Positions 1-7,126 of a stretch of 31,672 nucleotides of DNA are shown piece after piece (position 1 is the stretch's first letter; the number at the start of each line of letters is the position of its first letter). The stretch comes from UBA2767 sp964194535 (lineage in GTDB: Bacteria > Pseudomonadota > Alphaproteobacteria > Rhizobiales > Methyloligellaceae), in NCBI GenBank assembly GCA_964194535.1, contig CAXMMX010000085.1, positions 1-31,672 of the forward strand, given 5' to 3'. A model generated the notes under the pieces. It saw only the letters and a program-made list of their open reading frames with translations, searched no databases and was not told the DNA's origin. Both the position numbers and the translations under genes were made by a program.

Positions 1-112
1 TCAGCTTATTGGAAATATGTAACCCATACTGACCTACACTAATCATTGCTGATTATATCGGAACTGGCTGACGCATCGTGCACCACCCAGATTGACGGTG
101 AAATACCGCCTT

Positions 113-199
113 CATGTTGCATCCATGTTGCATGGAGCTGCCGCTACCTTGTGGTAATCGTTGAAAATACAGGATATTATTTTGCAACATACGCAACAT
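113..199. promoter_or_regulatory. Repeated ATGTTGCAT half-sites upstream of the AraC-family gene
   Basis: Two direct copies of CATGTTGCAT lie at 113-122 and 124-133, 11 bp apart. Two further copies in the opposite orientation (TTGCAACAT at 182-190 and CGCAACAT at 192-199) follow, 9-10 bp apart. Spacing of about one helical turn is what AraC-family dimers often recognise, so this is probably an operator for the adjacent regulator. The rest of 1-263 shows no gene I can support. Repeat content is seen directly; binding is inference. Confidence 0.5.
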
Positions 200-263
200 A
201 GAAAAGGCCCGCGAGCATCACCATGAGGCCTTTAACTTATTGAATTATCACATTTATAATGAC

Positions 264-1061
264 ATGATCGAGACCACCCGCAGCACCGACCCGATGGACT
301 ATCAGTCCGTGCCGCGCGCCATTGCCGCCATGGCCAAGAGTTTTTCGACCGGCGACACCATTCCCCCGCACGCCCATGTGCGCGACCAGGTTCTCTATGC
401 CACTCAAGGTGTCATGCGCGTTGCGACGGCGCGCGAAGCGTGGATTGTGCCGCCGGACCGGGCGCTCTATGTGCCGGCCGGTCTTGAGCATGGCGTGGCG
501 ATGCGGGGCGGCGTCGAAATGCGCACGCTTTACATTCAACCGGGCGCGGCGCCCGGCCTGCCGGTGAAGTCGGCCGTGATGGACATATCAGGCCTGCTGC
601 GGGCACTCATCCTGGCGCTGCTGACCGAACCGGTTCTTTACGATGAAAAGGGCCGCGGCGGCTTGCTGGCCGGGCTTATACTGGATGAACTGGCCAGTGC
701 CAAGCATTTGCAGCTGGTCATCCCCATGCCCCGCGATGAACGCCTGAAACGGCTGTGCAAGGCCTTGCTGGATGACCCTGCGCGCTCCGAGACACTGGAT
801 GAATGGGCCGCTGAAGCCGGGGCCAGCCCCCGTACATTGTCGAGGCTTTTCTCCAGCGAGGTGGGACTGTCATTTACCGGGTGGCGCCAGCGCGTACGCT
901 TCCACAATGCCATGGAAGCGATTGTGCGCGGCGAACAGGTAGGCGCTGTGGCGCGCGCCAACGGCTATGAAAGCGCATCCGCCTTCACCGCCGCTTTCCG
1001 CAAGGCTCTTGGAATGACGCCGAGCACGCTGATCAGATCGCGCGGGGCAGAAGAGATTTAA
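264..1061 (+). CDS. AraC-family transcriptional regulator with N-terminal cupin
   Basis: A DNA-binding regulator of about 265 residues. Residues 25-100 form a cupin-like sensor (PPHAHVRDQ, VPPDRALYVPAGLEH). Residues 155-255 hold the two AraC helix-turn-helix units, ending with the family signature around GYESASAFTAAFRKALGMTPS. This cupin-plus-AraC layout is that of the YeaM/NimR-like group, which often controls an adjacent efflux or metabolic gene; here the possible divergent partner would lie left of the window. The frame is open from a TTG at 240, but ATG 264 (or ATG 294) is a more ordinary start; no strong ribosome site separates them. It converges on the TerB gene with a 4-bp overlap. The inducer is unknown. 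Confidence 0.85.
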   Translation: MIETTRSTDPMDYQSVPRAIAAMAKSFSTGDTIPPHAHVRDQVLYATQGVMRVATAREAWIVPPDRALYVPAGLEHGVAMRGGVEMRTLYIQPGAAPGLPVKSAVMDISGLLRALILALLTEPVLYDEKGRGGLLAGLILDELASAKHLQLVIPMPRDERLKRLCKALLDDPARSETLDEWAAEAGASPRTLSRLFSSEVGLSFTGWRQRVRFHNAMEAIVRGEQVGAVARANGYESASAFTAAFRKALGMTPSTLIRSRGAEEI

Positions 1062-1468
1062 AGTATAGCCAGCCGCGCCCTGGCGCCGCGTTCAATAGCC
1101 GCCATAGTGAGCTTGTCGAGATGCATCTGTTCCCCCAGCAGGGCCAGGAAGCGCAGCTCTTCCGGCTTGACCATAAAGTCGGCGGCCGCCACCTCGACCG
1201 CCAAAGCATAGGCCGTCGCGCGAAGCTTGTCCGGGATGCTCTCGCCAATGGTGTTGAGGGTCTCATCAAGCCTGTCCGCCTCGCTCAGCATCTCGCCGCA
1301 TTTCTTCGCGCTCTCCACCAGGTTTTCAATATCGAAGTCTACGAAAATCGGCAGGTGCGAGACCATCTGGCCGATGCGCGTGAATTCGGCGTCGGTCATG
1401 GTGCGGTCGACCGCGGCCATGGCGACCATGACATAGACGAGCGCTTCGTGGTGGTTCAGTTTTGACAT
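1058..1468 (-). CDS. TerB-family (tellurite-resistance-like) protein
   Basis: A 136-residue all-helical protein with no signal peptide. It has the acidic-helix pattern of the TerB/DjlA N-terminal fold: VYVMVAMAAVDRTMTDAEF near the start, where DRTMTDAE resembles the metal-binding acidic loop, and a second half-repeat around AVEVAAADFMVKPEELRFL. Length suits a single-domain TerB protein. Despite the family name, stand-alone members are not shown to confer tellurite resistance and the role here is unknown. No ter genes are nearby. The 3' end overlaps the AraC gene by 4 bp in convergent orientation. The start codon agrees with the conserved N-terminus. Confidence 0.8.
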   Translation of the reverse strand: MSKLNHHEALVYVMVAMAAVDRTMTDAEFTRIGQMVSHLPIFVDFDIENLVESAKKCGEMLSEADRLDETLNTIGESIPDKLRATAYALAVEVAAADFMVKPEELRFLALLGEQMHLDKLTMAAIERGARARLAIL

Positions 1469-1564
1469 GGGTCTTGGCTCTCCCCGCAGCGGCTTTGCTT
1501 ATAGTGTGTGGTCTGAGAGCACATGTAGAGATTGGGACGATATGGTCAAGGCCTGATTCTCTTT

Positions 1565-1611
1565 GCCGCTCACGCAAACCCGCCTACGGCGGGTGGCTCC
1601 GCTTGAGCGGC
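1565..1611. repeat. Stem-loop resembling an enlarged member of the dispersed stem-loop family
   Basis: GCCGCT (1565-1570) pairs with AGCGGC (1606-1611), and the inner arms ACCCGCC (1578-1584) and GGCGGGT (1588-1594) form a 7-bp stem with a 3-nt loop. The right side carries the GCTTGAGCG ending seen in the family members near 4660 and 7477. It lies in the spacer before lysK. Membership of the family is tentative because the inner stem is longer. Confidence 0.5.
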
Positions 1612-1617
1612 CCGACC

Positions 1618-1655
1618 GGCCGGCGCGCATTCGCGCTTGCCTCGCTGCGCTCGGA
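1618..1655. repeat. 38-bp dispersed box, copy 1 (inverted copy at 8314-8351)
   Basis: This 38-bp stretch is the reverse complement of 8314-8351 with 35 of 38 bases matching by eye. Both copies lie directly beside a stem-loop and within 120 bp of a gene end. It begins GGCCGGCGCGC and ends GCTCGGA. It is probably part of a compound intergenic repeat. Confidence 0.65.
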
Positions 1656-1702
1656 AGTGAGTTTCATTGACGCTCACCCCCGGCCCGCATAGGTTCCGCG
1701 AC

Positions 1703-3307
1703 ATGTCCGAGATGTTTGACACAGTTACGGCGGAACTCGCGCGAGATTCAAAGGCCTGGCCGTTCGACGAGGCGCGCAAGCTCATCAAACGCCTTGAAAA
1801 GCTGCCGGAGCTCCCCGATACGGTTCTGTTCGAGACGGGATATGGGCCGTCCGGTTTGCCTCATATCGGCACCTTTGGTGAAGTGGCGCGCACGGCCATG
1901 GTGCGCCACGCGTTCCGCACGCTGACGCAAGATAACTGGCCCACCCGTCTTATTTGTTTTAGCGATGACATGGACGGCCTGCGCAAGGTGCCCGGCAACG
2001 TGCCTGAGCAGGAGATGATGACCAGCCATCTCGATGAGCCGCTCACCTCCGTCCCCGACCCGTTCGGCGCCCATGACAGCTTCGGCGCGCACAACAATGC
2101 CCGGCTGATGGATTTCCTCGACACGTTCAGCTTCGACTATGAATTCTTCTCGGCCACTGAGTGCTACCAGTCCGGGCGCTTCGACCAGACGCTGCTGAAG
2201 ATCCTTGAGAGCTACGATCAGGTCATGGACGTGATCCTCCCCACATTGGGCGAGGTGCGCCGCGCAACCTATTCGCCGTTCCTGCCGCTTTGCTCGCGCA
2301 CCGGCAAGGTGTTGCAGGTGCCGATGATCGCACGCGACGCGCAAGCGGGGACCATTACTTATCTTGATCCGGAAATCGGCGACGAAGTCACAACGCCCGT
2401 CACCGGCGGCGCGGTCAAATGCCAGTGGAAGGCGGACTGGGCCATGCGATGGGTTGCGCTTGGCGTTGACTATGAGATGGCCGGCAAGGATCTAATTGAC
2501 AGTGTGCGCCTGTCCGGCGCCATCGCTCGGATACTGGGCGCCCAGCCGCCCGAGGGCTTCTCCTACGAGCTGTTCCTCGATGAGAATGCAGAGAAGATTT
2601 CAAAGTCGCGCGGCAACGGGCTGACCATCGAGGAGTGGCTCACCTATGCCTCGCCGGAGAGTCTTTCTCTTTATATGTTCCAATCCCCGCGCAAGGCCAA
2701 GCGGCTCTATTTCGACGTCATCCCCAAGGCGGTCGATGAATATCTGAGCCATCTCGCAAGCTTTCCGGGGCTGGAGGCCGACAAGCAACTCGCCAACCCG
2801 GTGTGGCATATCCACGAGGGGGCCGCGCCCAAAGTTGAACTCCCCATCAGCTTTAACCTCTTGCTTAATCTTGTCTCGACGTCGAACTCCGAAGACGCAT
2901 CGGTGCTGTGGGGCTTCATCCAGCGCTATGCGCCAGGGGCCACCGCTGAAAACCATCCGCTGCTCGACCATCTGGTGGGCTACGCGATCCGTTATTTCCA
3001 TGACTTCGTGAAGCCGAACAAGAGCTACCGCGCGCCCACCGAACCCGAGCGCGCCGCGCTTGCCGAGCTGAACGAGAAGTTGGCCGATGTGCCGCAAGGG
3101 GCATCTGGCGAGGATATCCAGTCCATCGTCTACGAGGTCGGCAAGGCCCATGATTTTGAAAACTTGCGCGACTGGTTCCGCGCGCTCTACGAGGTGCTGC
3201 TGGGGCAGAGCCAGGGGCCGCGCTTCGGCAACTTCGTCGAGCTTTACGGCGTGGAGGAAACGCGGGGGCTCATAGAGAGAGTTTTGAAAGGCGAAGATTT
3301 GGGGTAG
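1703..3307 (+). CDS. lysK: Lysyl-tRNA synthetase, class I
   Basis: Charges tRNA-Lys with lysine in the cytoplasm, using the class I (Rossmann-fold) enzyme typical of archaea and most alphaproteobacteria rather than the common bacterial class II LysRS. The HIGH-type motif is PSGLPHIGTFGE (His about residue 54) and the KMSKS-type motif is KISKS at about 298-302. The C-terminal half is the helical anticodon-binding region. Length (534 aa) is normal. ATG 1703 (MSEMFDTV) was chosen over an upstream in-frame start at 1667, because family members begin close to this point; ATG 1712 is also possible. It is monocistronic, preceded by repeats and followed by 400 bp of repeat-rich spacer. Confidence 0.95.
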   Translation: MSEMFDTVTAELARDSKAWPFDEARKLIKRLEKLPELPDTVLFETGYGPSGLPHIGTFGEVARTAMVRHAFRTLTQDNWPTRLICFSDDMDGLRKVPGNVPEQEMMTSHLDEPLTSVPDPFGAHDSFGAHNNARLMDFLDTFSFDYEFFSATECYQSGRFDQTLLKILESYDQVMDVILPTLGEVRRATYSPFLPLCSRTGKVLQVPMIARDAQAGTITYLDPEIGDEVTTPVTGGAVKCQWKADWAMRWVALGVDYEMAGKDLIDSVRLSGAIARILGAQPPEGFSYELFLDENAEKISKSRGNGLTIEEWLTYASPESLSLYMFQSPRKAKRLYFDVIPKAVDEYLSHLASFPGLEADKQLANPVWHIHEGAAPKVELPISFNLLLNLVSTSNSEDASVLWGFIQRYAPGATAENHPLLDHLVGYAIRYFHDFVKPNKSYRAPTEPERAALAELNEKLADVPQGASGEDIQSIVYEVGKAHDFENLRDWFRALYEVLLGQSQGPRFGNFVELYGVEETRGLIERVLKGEDLG

Positions 3308-3363
3308 TTGACTTACCTCACATCCGACTCTCTCTACACGTCATCTCCGACAAGCGGCGGCTG

Positions 3364-3438
3364 GTTTTTGTTGGCCTATCGTCTGTCGGCTACTTGAGGC
3401 CGAATTCGCGCTCAAGTAGACCGAAGGCCGGTAGCGCC
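3364..3438. repeat. Stem-loop family copies A and B, facing each other
   Basis: Copy A reads on the plus strand: a T-run, then GGCCT (3373-3377), loop ATCGTCTGTCGGCTACTTG, then AGGCC (3397-3401). Copy B reads on the minus strand: GCGCT/AGCGC arms at 3433-3437 and 3408-3412, with an inner CCG-GCCTT-CGG stem. The two copies differ at the outer stem positions, yet both stems pair perfectly. They sit in the lysK-ppa spacer. Confidence 0.8.
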
Positions 3439-3498
3439 AGAACATCTGCGCGGATCGAGGACCCATATTTTTTACAGCGATGCGTGTGGCACCTCCTC

Positions 3499-3552
3499 TC
3501 TGGATTCCGGCTCCCCGCCTGCGCGGGGACAGGCTTCGCGGGAATGACGAAG
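3499..3552. repeat. Common alphaproteobacterial intergenic palindrome
   Basis: An imperfect palindrome with a strong core: CCCCGC (3513-3518) and GCGGGG (3523-3528) around CTGC, with outer arms ATTCC (3504-3508) and GGAAT (3541-3545). This is the widespread intergenic element that, when wrongly translated, yields peptides such as CPRAGGEPESR in many alphaproteobacterial genomes. It belongs to a different family from the neighbouring stem-loops. Confidence 0.7.
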
Positions 3553-3631
3553 AAGGCGAGAATAAAGGCTTGAGTACCGCCACCCCCACGAGCCACACTG
3601 GTAGCTGCACCGGACCGCAATAAAAGTGGAC

Positions 3632-3703
3632 GTTTTTATTTGTCCTACCGCTTTGCTATTTGAGGACGTTTTTATTTGTCCTACCGCTTCGCTATTTGAG
3701 GAC
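3632..3703 (+). repeat. Stem-loop family copies C and D, tandem 36-bp units
   Basis: Two head-to-tail 36-bp units (3632-3667 and 3668-3703) differ at a single base (CTTTGC versus CTTCGC). Each has GTTTTTATTT, then GTCCT (3642-3646; 3678-3682), a loop and AGGAC (3663-3667; 3699-3703). The right arm of copy D, read as GAGGAC at 3698-3703, is the best ribosome-binding site for the pyrophosphatase ATG at 3713. Confidence 0.9.
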
Positions 3704-3712
3704 CTGACAAAC

Positions 3713-4240
3713 ATGCGCATTGAAGCCATCACCGTCGGCCTGAACCCGCCTTATGATGTCAACGCCATTATCGAGATTCCGCTGGGCGGCGTTCCGATCA
3801 AATATGAGCTCGACAAGGACAGCGGGGCCATGGTCGTGGACCGGTTCCTGCACACGCCGATGCACTATCCGGCCAATTACGGCTTCCTGCCGCATACCCT
3901 GTCGGAAGACGGCGACCCGACTGACATTCTGGTCGTTGGCCAGGTGCCGGTCATGCCCGGCGCGGTTATCCGCTCGCGGCCCATCGGCGTTCTGGTCATG
4001 CAGGACGAGAAGGGGTTGGATGAAAAAATCCTCGCTGTGCCCCATGACGATCTCTCGCCATTCTACCGGGACATCTCCTCTTACCGGGACCTGCCGGAAA
4101 TCCTGATCGACCAGATCGGCCACTTCTTCGAGCACTACAAGGATCTCGAAAAGGACAAATGGGTCAAGATTGTCCGCTGGGGCGAGGCGGAAGAGGGGCA
4201 CCAATTTATTCGCGACGCGATGGACCGCGACAAGGATTAG
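3713..4240 (+). CDS. ppa: Inorganic pyrophosphatase (family I)
   Basis: Hydrolyses pyrophosphate to phosphate, pulling biosynthetic reactions forward; cytoplasmic and normally essential. At 175 residues it matches the bacterial family I length. The signature DGDPTD lies at 66-71, and the substrate-site region DRFLHTPMHYPANYGFLP at about 43-60. The reading frame stays open upstream to a GTG at 3626, but those 29 codons only translate the tandem stem-loops. The conserved N-terminus starts at MRIEAITVG, so ATG 3713 is the start. Its Shine-Dalgarno GAGGAC (3698-3703, 9 nt away) is the right arm of stem-loop D, suggesting structure-dependent translation. Monocistronic. Confidence 0.96.
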   Translation: MRIEAITVGLNPPYDVNAIIEIPLGGVPIKYELDKDSGAMVVDRFLHTPMHYPANYGFLPHTLSEDGDPTDILVVGQVPVMPGAVIRSRPIGVLVMQDEKGLDEKILAVPHDDLSPFYRDISSYRDLPEILIDQIGHFFEHYKDLEKDKWVKIVRWGEAEEGHQFIRDAMDRDKD

Positions 4241-4262
4241 TGCAGACGTCTCTCCATGATAC

Positions 4263-4291
4263 TTGCGTATATTAGACAAAAGTAGTACAAT
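4263..4291 (+). promoter_or_regulatory. Sigma-70-like promoter
   Basis: TTGCGT (4263-4268) and TACAAT (4286-4291) are separated by exactly 17 bp, a good match to the housekeeping consensus. It would give a leader of about 90 nt for the small membrane ORF at 4391. The leader holds an inverted repeat CCAAAA/TTTTGG around 4302-4320. Confidence 0.6.
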
Positions 4292-4390
4292 ACATCCAGG
4301 CCAAAACTTTAGCTTTTGGCTCGCGGAACAACCAAGTCGCGGGCCTTTCCGCGTCAAAGCAGGCCCCCGCGCATCGGATTGGAGGACCAG

Positions 4391-4492
4391 ATGGATATTC
4401 AATCCCCTGATGCCCGCGCCCTTATCTGGACAGGGCTGTCACTCGTGGTGATCATTATTGCAGCCGCCATCGCTTTCGCGCTTTTCACGTAA
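4391..4492 (+). CDS. Small single-pass membrane protein (33 aa)
   Basis: An ORF of 33 codons, MDIQSPDARALIW followed by a hydrophobic segment (about residues 11-32) rich in Ile, Val, Ala and Leu, ending FALFT. It has a good ribosome site (GGAGG, 7 nt upstream) and a good promoter match at 4263-4291, so it is probably expressed. I do not recognise a family. The N-terminus is short and acidic, so an N-in or N-out single helix are both possible. Coding status is inferred from start, ribosome site, promoter and hydrophobic pattern; no homology was checked. Confidence 0.6.
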   Translation: MDIQSPDARALIWTGLSLVVIIIAAAIAFALFT

Positions 4493-4506
4493 AAAAAGCA
4501 CCGCGA

Positions 4507-4538
4507 TGGAGCGAAGCTCCAGGACATAAAAACTGGAG
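4507..4538. repeat. Alternative small hairpins after the 33-aa ORF
   Basis: TGGAGC (4507-4512) can pair with GCTCCA (4516-4521) around GAA. The same GCTCCA can instead pair with a second TGGAGC at 4533-4538. There is no T-run, so it is not a clear terminator. Confidence 0.35.
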
Positions 4539-4590
4539 CTGATTGAGGCAGAAAAACCAACTCCCCTGCGGGGCCGTATCCCGGTCCCGC

Positions 4591-4666
4591 TGTTTTTTGC
4601 CCTACCGCCTATCGGTTATTTGAGGGTGGTTTTTTGCCCTACCGGCTATCGCCTGCTTGAGGGCGG
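4591..4666 (+). repeat. Stem-loop family copies E and F, tandem
   Basis: Copy E: T-run, GCCCT (4599-4603), inner CCG-CCTAT-CGG stem, then AGGGT (4623-4627), pairing with one G-T wobble. Copy F: T-run, GCCCT (4636-4640), inner GGC-TATC-GCC stem, AGGGC (4660-4664). Inner and outer stems both differ from the GTCC copies by paired changes. Confidence 0.8.
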
Positions 4667-5066
4667 GGGTATTTATCCAAACAGCCGTTTGTCCAGCATT
4701 GTGTCAGTGATTGTTATGGATTGCGGACGGCGGCGAATGTGCCGGTAGCGCTGCCGCAAAACTTCCACTTGGCCTCTCAATGTGAGGTGGTATTTGCTCC
4801 GAAGTCTTGCAGGAGACCGAGTTGGATGAACCGCTGCGACCATTTTGATGAAAGCCGGCGCCGCTCGCAGCTACCCTTCAGTCTTACCAGCTTTTTCAGT
4901 GCGGATCGCTCGCCGCGGGTAAGCGGAATCGGTGCCATGCCACACTTTCATACGGGGGCAGTTAAAATCCGATTAACCATGTTTTTCATGTGCCACGGGT
5001 GATTGACTTCCTGCGCCCCGTTCGCCACACCCATGGTGAAGAAGTGACAAGTAGGGGACGCGTTAC
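4667..5066. other. Spacer without a supported gene
   Basis: An open frame at 4721-5002 gives a Cys/Arg/Ser-rich peptide with no recognisable pattern and no ribosome site, and I do not accept it. No RNA gene is apparent. The stretch presumably holds the promoter and leader of the dehydrogenase gene. Confidence 0.5.
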
Positions 5067-6155
5067 ATGCCTGTCAGCACAGCAACACCCAATGCCAATC
5101 GTATCGCCGTGATACCCGGAGACGGGATCGGCAAGGAGGTCGTGCCCGAGGGGCTGCGCGTGCTGGAGGCGGCGGCGAAGAAATACAATCTCGACTTGCG
5201 GTTCGACGATTTCGATTTCGCCAATTGCGACTATTACGCCAGGCACGGGCAGATGATGCCCGACGACTGGAAGGCGCAGATCGAGACCCATGACGCGATC
5301 TTTTTCGGCGCGGTGGGCTGGCCCGAAACAGTGCCGGACCACATCTCGCTGTGGGGCTCGCTGATTCTGTTCCGGCGCGATTTCGACCAGTATGTCAATT
5401 TGCGCCCTGTGCGGCTCATGCCCGGCGTGCCGTCGCCTCTGGCCGGGCGCACCCCCGGCGAGATCGACTTCTGGGTGGTGCGCGAGAACACGGAAGGGGA
5501 ATATTCGTCCATCGGCGGGCGCATGTTCGAGGGCACGGATCGCGAAATCTGCGTGCAGGAAACGGTGATGACACGCCACGGGGTCGACCGGGTGTTGCGC
5601 TATGCCTTCGAGCTGGCGCAAAAACGCGAGAAAAAACACCTGACCTCGGCCACCAAGTCCAACGGCATCGCCATCACCATGCCCTACTGGGACGAGCGGG
5701 TGGAGGAAATGGCCAAAGAGTTTCCCGATGTGACCCAGGACAAATATCACATCGATATTCTGGCCGCCCACTTTGTCTTGAACCCTGACCGCTTCGACGT
5801 GGTCGTGGCGTCGAACCTGTTTGGCGACATTCTCTCGGATCTGGGGCCTGCCTGTACCGGGACCATCGGCATTGCACCAGCCGGCAATATCAACCCCGAA
5901 CGCAAATTTCCTTCGCTGTTCGAACCGGTACACGGTTCGGCCCCCGACATTGCCGGCCAGGGGATAGCCAGCCCGGTGGGGCAGATCTGGACCGCGGCCA
6001 TGATGCTTGAACATCTGGGGCATGATGAGGCGGCCCGCGCTATCGTCAGGGCGATCGAGACGGTACTGGGGCAGGAGAAACTCCGCACCCGCGACCTTGG
6101 CGGTCCGGCGGATATGATGACCTGCTCCAAGGCCATTGCAGAGGCGGTGGAGTAG
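5067..6155 (+). CDS. Tartrate/D-malate dehydrogenase (isopropylmalate dehydrogenase superfamily)
   Basis: A 362-residue NAD-dependent beta-decarboxylating dehydrogenase. It carries the superfamily signatures IAVIPGDGIGKEVVPEG near the N-terminus, FWVVRENTEGEYS in the substrate region, and NLFGDILSDLG followed by FEPVHGSAPDIAGQG in the metal and cofactor region. RENTEGEYS(S) together with the AVGWPETVPDH insert points to the tartrate/D-malate group (TtuC/DmlA) rather than LeuB or isocitrate dehydrogenase. It probably oxidatively decarboxylates D-malate, tartrate or a related 2-hydroxyacid. ATG 5067 is preceded by a weak AAGTAGGGGAC region. It stands alone with no dicarboxylate transporter beside it, so the exact substrate is open. 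Confidence 0.88.
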   Translation: MPVSTATPNANRIAVIPGDGIGKEVVPEGLRVLEAAAKKYNLDLRFDDFDFANCDYYARHGQMMPDDWKAQIETHDAIFFGAVGWPETVPDHISLWGSLILFRRDFDQYVNLRPVRLMPGVPSPLAGRTPGEIDFWVVRENTEGEYSSIGGRMFEGTDREICVQETVMTRHGVDRVLRYAFELAQKREKKHLTSATKSNGIAITMPYWDERVEEMAKEFPDVTQDKYHIDILAAHFVLNPDRFDVVVASNLFGDILSDLGPACTGTIGIAPAGNINPERKFPSLFEPVHGSAPDIAGQGIASPVGQIWTAAMMLEHLGHDEAARAIVRAIETVLGQEKLRTRDLGGPADMMTCSKAIAEAVE

Positions 6156-6258
6156 GGGGCTGTGACGACGCAACGGTTCTGTTTAATGTAACGGCAGGGT
6201 TGGTGCGGCAGTCTTGCGTATCCGCCAATTTTACATCATGCGAGAGAAGGAGTCCGAT

Positions 6259-6339
6259 ATGGGAATCGAGGGCGTATTGGTGTGGTTTGCCGCACTGATA
6301 ATCGGGTTTTTCATTGGCCTGAAAATGGGTCAGGCTTAA
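6259..6339 (+). CDS. Very small membrane protein (26 aa)
   Basis: Twenty-six codons: MGIEGVLVWFAALIIGFFIG then LKMGQA. Almost the whole peptide is one hydrophobic helix with small-residue spacing (IGFFIG). The ribosome site GAGAAGGAG lies 6-7 nt upstream, unusually good for this region. It precedes the membrane-anchored HhH protein by 70 bp in the same direction, and the two may be co-transcribed. No family recognised; coding is inferred from ribosome site and composition. Confidence 0.6.
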   Translation: MGIEGVLVWFAALIIGFFIGLKMGQA

Positions 6340-6409
6340 GCCGCGTACCGGCGGGCCATTGCAGCCCGCGCACACGTGAATTGTACGACATTTCAAGAGG
6401 TTTGAGGTT

Positions 6410-6811
6410 ATGTCATCAACACTGGTTTTAGGTGCTGTCCTGATGCTGCTGCTCGGCATCGTGTTTGGCTATATCGCGCGTGGCGCGGGGGCAAAAGTGG
6501 ACGACGTCAAGCCTAAGTCAAAGCCAAAGCGCAAGCCGGCCTCCAGGAAGGCGCCGGCGAAACACAAGGCAGCCGCGAAGAAGAAGGATGACCTGAAGAA
6601 GATTTCAGGCGTCGGATCGGGAATCGAGAAAAAGCTGCGCAATATGGGCGTTACCCGCTACCGGCAGATCGCCAACTGGAAGGCCGCCGACATCAACAAG
6701 GCCGACGATGCGCTGAATTTCAAGGGCCGCATCAAGCGCGAGAACTGGGTCAAGCAGGCCAATATCCTTGCCAGCGGAGGCGAGACGGAATTCTCCAGAC
6801 GCAAGAAATAG
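6410..6811 (+). CDS. Membrane-anchored helix-hairpin-helix protein
   Basis: A 133-residue protein in three parts. Residues 4-24 are a transmembrane helix (TLVLGAVLMLLLGIVFGYIA). Residues 28-58 are a Lys/Ala/Pro-rich linker. Residues 60-125 form a helix-hairpin-helix domain with ISGVGSGIEKKLRNMGVTRYRQIANW and then NFKGRIKRENWVKQA. The last domain matches the extension seen on alphaproteobacterial ribosomal protein L21 and on some respiratory-chain-associated proteins. The linker and HhH would face the cytoplasm and could bind nucleic acid. The role is unknown. Ribosome site GAGGTT lies just upstream of ATG 6410. Confidence 0.8.
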   Translation: MSSTLVLGAVLMLLLGIVFGYIARGAGAKVDDVKPKSKPKRKPASRKAPAKHKAAAKKKDDLKKISGVGSGIEKKLRNMGVTRYRQIANWKAADINKADDALNFKGRIKRENWVKQANILASGGETEFSRRKK

Positions 6812-6953
6812 GGTGTGCCCATCTCATAGCATCCAGATATAGTGTGATGGGATGGTGTGTTGCTTTTCAGCACCACTTCCCGGCAACTATAAGCTTACTG
6901 TGTTTTTGTTTTTGCTTGCACTTCTGGCTCTGGCACCCCATACCTGACCCACC

Positions 6954-6982
6954 GGTGCGTCGAGAAATTGGATAGACGCACC
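6954..6982 (+). promoter_or_regulatory. Hairpin upstream of the cold-shock gene
   Basis: GGTGCGTC (6954-6961) and GACGCACC (6975-6982) form a perfect 8-bp stem around 13 nt. With no following T-run it is not an obvious terminator of the HhH gene. It lies 145 bp before the csp start and may be the 5' part of its leader. The rest of the 315-bp spacer holds only the palindrome listed separately. Confidence 0.45.
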
Positions 6983-7063
6983 CTCTCAAGCTATCAGGTT
7001 AGACGACTGCCTATCATGGACTGCCGCACTTTCCCGAAATCTGAGAGACCTCTGCAGAACGTT

Positions 7064-7077
7064 GCGCCATATGGCGC
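7064..7077. promoter_or_regulatory. 14-bp perfect palindrome in the csp upstream region
   Basis: GCGCCATATGGCGC is a perfect palindrome 50 bp before the cold-shock ATG. It could be a protein-binding site or a leader hairpin. Confidence 0.4.
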
Positions 7078-7126
7078 TGCGGACTCCCTAATATCCAATG
7101 TAAGCTGACGGGAAAGGAATATCCCT

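Noticed and set aside
3632..3703. CRISPR-like array
   Set aside because: There are only two adjoining 36-bp units with no unique spacers and no cas genes; they belong to the stem-loop family.
3626..3712. N-terminal extension of the pyrophosphatase starting at GTG 3626
   Set aside because: The extension only translates the tandem stem-loop units, has no ribosome site and is absent from the family; the conserved start is ATG 3713.
4721..5002. 93-codon open frame before the dehydrogenase
   Set aside because: Biased Cys/Arg/Ser composition, no ribosome site and no recognisable motif.
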